A stretch of DNA of 64,000 bases from UBA10329 sp964500205. Lineage in GTDB: Bacteria; Bacteroidota; Bacteroidia; UBA10329. The notes beneath the pieces are model-generated. The model made no database searches. It was not told the origin of the DNA and saw nothing but the letters and a program-made list of their open reading frames with translations. Shown in pieces: positions 1 through 5,345 of this stretch (position 1 is its first letter; every line of letters starts with the position of its first letter). The translations under genes were made by a program, and so were the position numbers. The stretch is from NCBI GenBank assembly GCA_964500205.1, contig CAZCNS010000012.1:67774-131773 (forward strand), in the 5' to 3' direction.

Positions 1-1
1 A

Positions 2-247
2 AGCCGCAGGGAATGGCTCATGCACATGTTCAGATACTATGGCCGTGGCAGTGCCAACAACAGGGACTATCAGTTCTGGCAGCACGGCAATCATCCCATC
101 GAACTGCGCAGCAATGCGGTTTTCTGGCAGAAACTGCGCTACCTGCACAATAACCCCGTGAAGGCAGGCATCGTTACCGAGCCGCATCATTACCTTCACA
201 GCAGTGCCCACCCCGACCGGAGACTTGATGTACTTGACATTGTTTGA
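2..247 (+). CDS. REP-associated tyrosine transposase, 3' part (cut by window edge)
   Basis: This is the C-terminal 81 residues of a Y1/RAYT transposase; the 5' part, including the HUH motif, lies before the window. Bases 1-293 are identical to 1840-2132, the 3' part of the second copy, so the two copies share this stretch without a change and the duplication is recent. The fragment keeps the conserved region KLRYLHNNPVKAGIV with its tyrosine. RAYTs are single-copy, housekeeping-like relatives of IS200/IS605 transposases that act on REP hairpins. It cannot be told from the window whether this copy is full length. Confidence 0.85.
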   Translation, partial: SRREWLMHMFRYYGRGSANNRDYQFWQHGNHPIELRSNAVFWQKLRYLHNNPVKAGIVTEPHHYLHSSAHPDRRLDVLDIV

Positions 248-262
248 AATGATGAATAAAAT

Positions 263-337
263 GCTGACGAGGACGTCAGCCAATAGAACGCACTGCCTGC
301 CCCGCAAAAGCGGGGAGGCGCAGCCTCGCGCGGGCGG
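263..337. repeat. REP hairpins at the right end of RAYT copy 1
   Basis: An 18-nt hairpin (7-bp stem, AGGA loop) at 263-280 is followed by a second REP palindrome at 315-337 containing GAGGC-GCA-GCCTC. It matches the right end of the other RAYT copy except for a 21-bp insertion at 294-314, which itself holds the small hairpin CCCGCAAAAGCGGG. The insertion shows the two ends have begun to differ although the gene parts have not. Confidence 0.75.
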
Positions 338-415
338 ACCGCTCATTCTTCCTATTGCACCCCCAGTTAGTACTCACGTGTTTATGCCCGTATTAATGAT
401 AAATAAAAAGTAATG

Positions 416-826
416 ATGAAAAAGTTCACATTTAACAATAAGAGATCAAGTATTACACATACATTAATGAATATAATGGTTGCAGTATTTGCTAGTACAC
501 TCATGTTTGATGTAGAATTTGTTGTCGACAAGTATTTGTTGTTTTTATCATCTGCAATTTGCGTATTTATTTACACGATATTTTTGATTAATGAATCGAA
601 TAAGACTATTAAAGAAATTATACTGGATGAAAAAACAGCTGTATTTACTTTCTTTAATAAAAAGAAAAAAAAATACCCGATTGAAAGAAAAGAACTACAA
701 ATAAAGATAGAAAGCGGAAAAATCGCATTGTCCCACAAAACGAGAAGTGACTTTAATGGGGTGGCTTATAGGAAAATGATGGACAACCCTTCTGAATGGG
801 ATGACTTGGTTAGCAGCATTCAGTGA
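416..826 (+). CDS. Small AT-rich membrane protein, unknown family
   Basis: A protein of 136 residues. Two hydrophobic segments (about residues 18-35 and 41-58) are followed by a charged cytoplasmic-type tail with a lysine run. I do not recognise the family; the TM-TM-soluble layout resembles small PH-like membrane proteins. Two consecutive ATG codons (413 and 416) are possible starts. The base composition is far more AT-rich than the RAYT, mutS and uvrA regions, which suggests acquisition. It stands alone between two REP-type repeats. Confidence 0.6.
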   Translation: MKKFTFNNKRSSITHTLMNIMVAVFASTLMFDVEFVVDKYLLFLSSAICVFIYTIFLINESNKTIKEIILDEKTAVFTFFNKKKKKYPIERKELQIKIESGKIALSHKTRSDFNGVAYRKMMDNPSEWDDLVSSIQ

Positions 827-828
827 GG

Positions 829-912
829 GGCTTTAGCGATGGCGCAAGTTTGCAACTTGTGCCCGTGGTTGGCTTTAGCGATGGCGCAAGTTTGAAGCTT
901 GTGTCCTTGGTT
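829..912 (+). repeat. Two tandem 42-bp palindromic units
   Basis: Units at 829-870 and 871-912 each begin GGCTTTAGCGATGGCGCAAG. Each contains an imperfect palindrome of the type GCGCAAGTTTGCAACTTGTGC. They start three bases after the stop of the preceding gene and may act as its transcription end or as an intergenic REP element. From 913 to 1203 I see no gene or other structure that I can support. Confidence 0.7.
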
Positions 913-1203
913 TTTGCTCGGAGATTGTGAAAAATAAAGTTGGCAAACGCTTTTGACACCATTTAAATATCTTAATGCCGCATGGGTATTCCCTTGAGGT
1001 ATCATGCCGTTATAGGTTTCAACGAGCGTGAAACGCGACATTTGAAACCATAAACGGTATGAGAAGGACGCTGCTGAAAGATCTCCAAAGTGTTCGACTT
1101 GTCGCAGTGATCAATCTGCAATCGATATTGTGCAACCGATCGGCCTGATGCGGGTAGCTTCCCACGCGTGCGGGACTTTTTGCAGTAATCACCATGGGGA
1201 CGG

Positions 1204-1470
1204 TCACTTCCCCTTCCGCATCCCCTCCGCCAGCCGCACCAGTTCTGCGATCTGTTCCGGGGCCAGTCCCTCCAGCATGTCATCCGTCCGCAACTCCTCC
1301 ACCTCGTTCAGCCCGTTCAGATGGCTCCTTCCGCTCCCATCATAGGCGAACAGCTCGTTCGGATAGACATCGAACAGCTCGCATAGCCGCGTCATGATGC
1401 TGAAGCGCACCATCCGCAGCCGAGGGTTCAGGATGCTTCGCGCCTCGTCCCTCGTGAATCCGTGCGTCAC
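1204..1470 (-). pseudogene. XRE-type regulator, 5'-truncated by the REP/RAYT element
   Basis: The frame reads HGFTRDEARSILNP, then FSIMTRLCELFDVYPNELF, matching the second half of the small HTH family common in Bacteroidota (recognition helix then a LCxxLxxxPxxLL end). The first 20 or so residues expected in that family are missing. Upstream codons fall in the REP palindrome at 1471-1500, so the present N-terminus would be encoded by the repeat. The tail (AEGMRKGK) looks intact. The element probably landed in the gene and removed its start; an alternative is that the fusion protein is still expressed. Confidence 0.55.
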
Positions 1471-1525
1471 CCCGCCCGCGCGAGGCTGTGCCTCGTGCGT
1501 ACTATTCGGAACCGTCCTCGGTTCC
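1471..1525. repeat. Left REP end of RAYT copy 2
   Basis: Bases 1471-1500 are the inverted complement of 2127-2156 with one mismatch over 30 nt. They are followed by a hairpin at 1508-1525 (GGAACCG-TCCT-CGGTTCC). The right end has a hairpin in the same position with a different stem (GCTGACG/CGTCAGC) but the complementary AGGA loop. The two ends therefore keep structure while changing stem bases, as expected for REP/BIME ends recognised by their RAYT. Confidence 0.8.
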
Positions 1526-1552
1526 AAATCCCAATAGCCGTATTTTCACGCC

Positions 1553-2086
1553 ATGTCCACACGCTACAAGACATGGCCAGGCCAGCTTTACTACACTACC
1601 ACAACGGTGGTCGGTTGGATAGACGTTTTCACACGGCAACAGTATGTGGACATCCTTTATGACAGCATCCGCTATTGCCAGCAGCACAAAGAGTTGGAAC
1701 TGTACGCCTATGTCATCATGCCCAATCACTTCCACCTCATCTGCCGCACACAGGAGAATGCGCTCAACTTTGTGATGCGCGACCTCAAGAGCTTCACGGC
1801 CCGCACCATTGTCAAGACCGTGGACACCAACCTGCATGAAAGCCGCAGGGAATGGCTCATGCACATGTTCAGATACTATGGCCGTGGCAGTGCCAACAAC
1901 AGGGACTATCAGTTCTGGCAGCACGGCAATCATCCCATCGAACTGCGCAGCAATGCGGTTTTCTGGCAGAAACTGCGCTACCTGCACAATAACCCCGTGA
2001 AGGCAGGCATCGTTACCGAGCCGCATCATTACCTTCACAGCAGTGCCCACCCCGACCGGAGACTTGATGTACTTGACATTGTTTGA
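1553..2086 (+). CDS. REP-associated tyrosine transposase (Y1_Tnp, RAYT)
   Basis: A complete 177-residue protein of the IS200-like Y1 transposase superfamily. The HUH-type metal site is seen in VIMPNHFHLI (about residues 53-62). The C-terminal helix with the candidate nucleophilic tyrosine is in KLRYLHNNPVKAGIV (about 141-155). These proteins nick and rejoin single-stranded REP DNA. The gene sits between inverted REP hairpins at 1471-1525 and 2102-2156. Its 3' part is identical to positions 1-247, so the element has been duplicated recently. The start ATG at 1553 follows the left hairpin by 27 bases. Confidence 0.93.
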   Translation: MSTRYKTWPGQLYYTTTTVVGWIDVFTRQQYVDILYDSIRYCQQHKELELYAYVIMPNHFHLICRTQENALNFVMRDLKSFTARTIVKTVDTNLHESRREWLMHMFRYYGRGSANNRDYQFWQHGNHPIELRSNAVFWQKLRYLHNNPVKAGIVTEPHHYLHSSAHPDRRLDVLDIV

Positions 2087-2101
2087 AATGATGAATAAAA
2101 T

Positions 2102-2156
2102 GCTGACGAGGACGTCAGCCAATAGAACGCACGAGGCGCAGCCTCGCGCGGGCGGG
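2102..2156. repeat. Right REP end of RAYT copy 2
   Basis: A hairpin at 2102-2119 and a 30-nt REP palindrome at 2127-2156 containing GAGGC-GCA-GCCTC. Together they mirror the left end. The following sequence turns abruptly AT-rich, which marks the element boundary. Confidence 0.8.
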
Positions 2157-2164
2157 TGAATGTA

Positions 2165-2383
2165 ATGTCAATCAATCTCCAACTCCCTGATTTTTTCTAC
2201 GAAAGCACAAGCGATGATATTAGAAATTCCTTGAGGGAGTCGTACCCTAATGCTCGGATTTCAATTTCTGGAGAGAGTGAGAATAATAGCGAGTCATCTG
2301 GTCCGGGACAGACGGCAAATAGCATGCCTTATGGCGTCAGTTTCTCAGGTTCACCAGGTGTTCGTAACCTATCTGAAGACTAA
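2165..2383 (+). CDS. Short ORF of unknown function after the REP end
   Basis: A 72-residue reading frame starting at an ATG nine bases beyond the REP end and ending four bases before the next gene's ATG, which suggests co-transcription. No family recognised and no membrane segment; the C-terminal half is Ser/Gly-rich. It may be a remnant cut at its 5' side by the element, and it may not be translated. Confidence 0.3.
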   Translation: MSINLQLPDFFYESTSDDIRNSLRESYPNARISISGESENNSESSGPGQTANSMPYGVSFSGSPGVRNLSED

Positions 2384-2387
2384 GGAA

Positions 2388-2990
2388 ATGAGAAAGACCT
2401 ATAAAGTATGTTTCTTGCTGTTCGCTGTTGCAAGCTCGTTTTCCAGCACTGCGCAGGAGGCAAGGGACGATGTCCTATACTGGGATAAAGATTCGCTGCT
2501 GAGAAAAGAGCACTTTAGAAGCTTGAATAACGTTGCTGGTGCATCAGCGCAAAGTGCGTTGAATATTTCAATTCATCATCAAGGAAGTTCTTCAAATGAC
2601 TCAATAGACTCACTTCTTATCGTAATACAAGCTTTTTTCATTCCCGAAGATTCATGGTTTTTACCAAATTAGGGAGAACTGATAGATTCACTGGTTTTAT
2701 TTCATGAACAGATTCACTTTGATATAGAAGAGCTACACGCGAGAAAGATGAGGCAAAGGATTTATCTTGAGTGTCAAGGCATGCATCGCCATAACTTTCC
2801 AGCGTGTAGAGATAAAGTGTTTAGAAAATTGAGTTTTGATAAAGATAAAATGAACGAACAGTTTCATATTGATGTTTTGGTACCTAATTACGTCAAGGAA
2901 CAACAAAAATGGAAGGAGAAAGTACAGAAAGAACTGGAAGGATTACAGGAGTTTGAAAGTCCAGCAATCAAGATAAAAATTGAGCCGTAG
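2388..2990 (+). pseudogene. DUF922-like secreted metalloprotease, in-frame amber stop
   Basis: A signal peptide is visible at 2388 (MRKTYKVCFLLFAVASSFSS). The frame runs to a TAG at 2670-2672 and continues in the same frame with LFHEQIHFDIEELHARKMR to 2990. HEQIH is an HExxH zinc site. The pattern SW, then HEQ.HF...E..AR, is that of DUF922, a family predicted to be zinc proteases. The stop falls between the SW motif and the active site, so the product would be inactive. The intact 200-codon frame on either side of a single nonsense codon suggests a recent mutation or a sequencing error. Confidence 0.65.
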
Positions 2991-3006
2991 TCGGAATAAG
3001 CATTAA

Positions 3007-3318
3007 GGTTTGAACGGCTCTTTGACATACGTCATCAACTGGAACGCACAGGGCAAGGTGCGCTTCATAGGCCGCGAGGAGGGCAGCACCAAGGCCCTGT
3101 TCGTCTTCCACTACGATGGCATGGGCAACCGTGTGCGCAAGGTCGTAGTGCCGAGGGACGAGTTCGGTGAGACCCTCCCCATCCCCGAATGGACCTTCAC
3201 CTACTACATCCGCGATGCGCAGGGCAACCATCTCACCACCCTTGAGCGCAAGCTCACCGACATAGACACCGAAGAGGGCTGGGACGAGCTCCACGCTGCC
3301 GCACCAGTCTCGCAATGT
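3007..3318 (+). pseudogene. Rhs/YD-repeat protein fragment
   Basis: About 100 codons with YD-repeat character (FHYDGMGNRVRKVVV and TYYIRDAQGNHLTTLERK), typical of the region before the polymorphic C-terminal tip of Rhs proteins. A TAA in frame at 3004 closes it upstream and homology stops near 3318. It is a remnant of a much larger gene. Its tip and the bulk of the shell are absent. Confidence 0.7.
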
Positions 3319-3332
3319 TCATCCTCAGCATC

Positions 3333-3653
3333 TTACATCGGTTTGGTTGCCATGAGAACAGCATCAATACGCGTTTTATTTCGATCCTCTCCCTCTTCAA
3401 GGGCCGCCACCCCCGCTTGCAGGGCTGCTACCCCCGCTGCATGGGCCGCTACCCCCGGATACAACGCCTCCAAGCGGTCTTGCATCGCCTCCACTGAGGC
3501 TTACATCCCGTCCAGGGCAGCTGCATGGGCCGCCAGCCCCGTTTGCATTGCCGCGACCCCCGCTTCATGGGATGCCACCCCCACGCGTGGGGCCGCCATC
3601 CCCGCTTCATGGGCCGCCATCCCCGCTCGGGGCGCATCCCATGCCCGAAGCAT
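3333..3653 (-). pseudogene. Heptad-repeat (coiled-coil) protein remnant, in-frame stop
   Basis: Read on the minus strand, the frame shows repeated heptads such as HEAGMAA, HEAGVAA, MQTGLAA, then LQAGVAALEEGEDRNKTRID, ending at a TAA at 3333-3335. An in-frame TAA at 3501-3503 splits it. The heptads stem from a 21-bp minisatellite. The putative start at 3653 is uncertain. Short proteins with this Ala/Gly/Val heptad pattern occur in Bacteroidota, but I know no function. Confidence 0.45.
3405..3640. repeat. Degenerate 21-bp minisatellite
   Basis: Imperfect tandem units related to GGGCCGCCATCCCCGCTTCA recur through this stretch. The unit length is seven codons, which produces the heptads of the overlapping minus-strand remnant. 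Confidence 0.65.
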
Positions 3654-3807
3654 ACCGTTGCAGCCACAAGCATCTCCCGCCCGAGCGAGGGTCTTTCTCT
3701 CTTTCGTTTTATTCGGTGGGCTCCAGTCCAACAGACCATACAAGCCTAAAGGCCCGGCCAAGTTGCCAAAGCCCAGCCCAAGTAAGTCTTCCAATGCGCT
3801 CGCGTAA

Positions 3808-3987
3808 GAGTTCCGAACCGACCGTAGGGAGCTCGCTGCGGAGGTGCCGCCCCGCGTGGAATACTCCCTCACCGACCGCGGCCAGCGCGCCATCAAGGTC
3901 ATAGAGTACCTCCGCGACTACGGCCACGGACTCATGGAGGAGTATGGGGTGAACGCAGCGAAATTGGTTATCGCCTCCTCCCCGTAA
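3808..3987 (+). pseudogene. HxlR-family regulator, C-terminal fragment
   Basis: The frame reads EVPPRVEYSLTDRGQRAIKV then IEYLRDYGHG, the hallmark C-terminal half of HxlR winged-helix regulators (VPPRVEYSLTxxG...W/YG). An in-frame TAA at 3805 precedes it, so the N-terminal DNA-binding part is gone. Its last codons run into the antisense mutS remnant at 3968-4030, so its natural end was also lost. Confidence 0.75.
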
Positions 3988-4030
3988 GCACCTTCTTCAT
4001 CCCGTGCAGTTTCAGCAGCTCTGCTTCAAC
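3968..4030 (-). pseudogene. Third copy of the mutS 3' end (remnant)
   Basis: On the minus strand this encodes LLKLHGMKKVLTGRRR followed by TAA, against LMKLQGIKKVLTGGRR in the intact mutS. The similarity begins with GTTGAAGCA, which contains the stop codon of the toxin remnant at 4026. It is the outermost and most decayed of three mutS ends and marks the far border of the outer TA cassette. Confidence 0.75.
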
Positions 4031-4283
4031 GATACACGTCCTTCCGATGCCCGATTTTGATGACCCACACCGTGACCTCGGCATCGCTCACCGAATAGAT
4101 GACACGATAGTTGCCGACTCTGATACGGTAGTCATCCGCGCTTCCTCACATTTTCTTGCAGCCTTGTGGCCGTGGGTTTTCGCTAAGGTCTTCGATGGCT
4201 GCTTTCACCTTGAAGGCCTGCGCTTTTGGAAGTGCAAGAAGTTCCTTCTCAGCACTGCGCTTCAGAATAAGCCTATAGCTCAC
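4026..4283 (-). pseudogene. RelE/ParE-family toxin with premature stop
   Basis: The frame starts with GTG at 4283, overlapping the antitoxin stop by GTGA, and reads SYRLILKRSAEKELLALPK, then DDYRIRVGNYRVIYSV, the classic RelE core, ending at TGA 4026-4028. Codon 46 is an in-frame TGA (4146-4148) where a sense codon is expected just before the GSADDYRIRVG strand. The toxin is therefore probably dead while its antitoxin remains intact. Confidence 0.8.
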
Positions 4284-4471
4284 TTGCTCCCGAATTTCTC
4301 AGTGAACTTTTCCATCACACTCTTCCAAGGCACATCCTCCTCGTCCTTCCTTGATTGGATCGCAGCCATGTCCTCCAATTCCTCGATGTAGTCCAGCATC
4401 GACTCATACTGCTTCAGTGGCAGTACCACAAAGGGGGCATTGCTCTTCATTTCAATGGTCTGGGTCTTCAT
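4280..4471 (-). CDS. Antitoxin, Phd/YefM-like
   Basis: A 63-residue protein. The central FVVLPLKQYESMLDYIEELED resembles the Phd/YefM and related antitoxin fold that pairs with RelE toxins; the C-terminal part (PWKSVMEKF) is the likely toxin-binding tail. The stop overlaps the GTG of the RelE remnant, the usual coupled order antitoxin-toxin. A TATCTTTG box lies 18 bases upstream. With the toxin interrupted, this copy could still neutralise related toxins. Confidence 0.75.
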   Translation of the reverse strand: MKTQTIEMKSNAPFVVLPLKQYESMLDYIEELEDMAAIQSRKDEEDVPWKSVMEKFTEKFGSK

Positions 4472-4488
4472 GTCAGTAGAGTGAGGAA

Positions 4489-4496
4489 CAAAGATA
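4489..4496 (-). promoter_or_regulatory. Promoter -7 box of the outer mutS-linked TA cassette
   Basis: On the minus strand the bases read TATCTTTG, an exact TAnnTTTG box of the Bacteroidota primary sigma factor, 18 bases before the antitoxin ATG. No clear -33 TTG was found at ideal distance. Confidence 0.55.
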
Positions 4497-4555
4497 GCGG
4501 GTACATGGTAAAGACCTAATTAAGCCAAAACATGCTTAACATGTGAGGCTGAAAG

Positions 4556-4720
4556 TCACCTCCTCCCACCCGTCAGCACCTTCTTTATCCCGTGCGGCTT
4601 CATCAGCGTCTCAACAGGTGTGAGAGTGTCGATGTCGGTCTTCCGGATCTCATCGCGGACCTGTTCCAACACCGGGTCGTCCAGCTGGAAAAGCTGAGCT
4701 GGAGGCCGTCATCGGAAGAC
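4556..4720 (-). pseudogene. Second copy of the mutS 3' end
   Basis: About 160 bp aligned to mutS 5346-5511, at roughly 86 percent identity by eye. It encodes QLDDPVLEQVRDEIRKTDID and then LTPVETLMKPHGIKKVLTGG before TGA. One base is missing relative to mutS near the upstream end. Most differences are at third codon positions. Its upstream edge coincides with the stop codon of the ParE-like toxin (4709-4711). It lies between the inner and the outer TA cassette. Confidence 0.88.
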
Positions 4721-5005
4721 ATCGTCCATCCGATTGTCGAACAGTGTGAGAATGAACACTGTCTCTCCATCAAACCGATACACTATTGAAAGATTACGGT
4801 GTACTGTGGCGAGGTGACAATACGGAAAGGTCGGAGACCTCTTGAAAATCAGTGGCGAAACGGAAACCAGCTGCTCAAAGTCATGAACAATGTCAAGCAT
4901 GGCCTCGGCCTCGCGCACAGTCCACTGTTCCAAGATGAAATGATAAATGCGGTCGAGGTCGTTCCTGGCGCGATTCGACCACTCAACTTTGAACTCAGCG
5001 TCCAT
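4709..5005 (-). CDS. RelE/ParE-superfamily toxin
   Basis: A protein of 98 residues starting at ATG 5005. FKVEWSNRARNDLDRIYHFI is the ParE N-terminal helix pair and NLSIVYRFDGETVFILTLFD is the terminal beta-hairpin of the RelE/ParE fold. The start overlaps the antitoxin gene by 11 nt. The stop lies inside the border of the duplicated mutS 3' end. ParE toxins act on gyrase and RelE toxins cleave mRNA; the sequence alone does not separate these. Confidence 0.82.
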   Translation of the reverse strand: MDAEFKVEWSNRARNDLDRIYHFILEQWTVREAEAMLDIVHDFEQLVSVSPLIFKRSPTFPYCHLATVHRNLSIVYRFDGETVFILTLFDNRMDDVFR

Positions 5006-5219
5006 ATCTCTTCCAGACCTCCGCACTGGAATGCACCCGACCCTGCTGCACATCCTCCAGCCCTTCGCGGATGGCTGCTCGCTGCCCCTCGGTCAGGCCA
5101 TCAGCCCAGTCGGTGGATTCGTTGGCCTTCTTGTAGAACAGCAGGGCGGAGAGGGTCGCATCATCCTCAATCCCCGACAGCCAGTCCATCAGCTCTCGTT
5201 TTGCGGTCTTTGTGGTCAT
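4995..5219 (-). CDS. Antitoxin of the inner mutS-linked TA pair
   Basis: A protein of 74 residues starting MTTKTAKRELMDWLSGIEDD. It is helical with no clear DNA-binding motif and ends AEVWKRYGR, a tail seen in short addiction-module antitoxins whose final helix docks on a ParE-like toxin. The start at 5219 is chosen because a TATCTTTG promoter box lies about 34 bases upstream and the longer frame lacks family-like sequence. It overlaps the toxin gene by 11 nt. Confidence 0.72.
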   Translation of the reverse strand: MTTKTAKRELMDWLSGIEDDATLSALLFYKKANESTDWADGLTEGQRAAIREGLEDVQQGRVHSSAEVWKRYGR

Positions 5220-5252
5220 TGTCTGCGCGTGTAAGGTGATCAACGGGTAGAA

Positions 5253-5260
5253 CAAAGATA
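5253..5260 (-). promoter_or_regulatory. Promoter -7 box of the inner mutS-linked TA cassette
   Basis: Minus-strand TATCTTTG, identical to the box of the outer cassette and in a comparable position. It lies between the mutS stop and the antitoxin start, so the cassette has its own promoter. Confidence 0.55.
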
Positions 5261-5345
5261 GGGGAGTAAACCATTGAACCTGATGCCACAACAATCGCAG
5301 GCTTGATCACGTCAGCAATCCAAGAGTCCAAAAGCCTTTCGGCCC

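Noticed and set aside
820..1283. Minus-strand frames between the small membrane protein and the XRE remnant
   Set aside because: They contain translated palindromic repeats and no family-like sequence.
3010..3807. A 265-residue plus-strand protein running from the Rhs fragment through the minisatellite
   Set aside because: Only the first 100 or so codons look like protein. The rest is low-complexity Ala/Pro/Arg text from the repeat, which reads better as heptads on the other strand.
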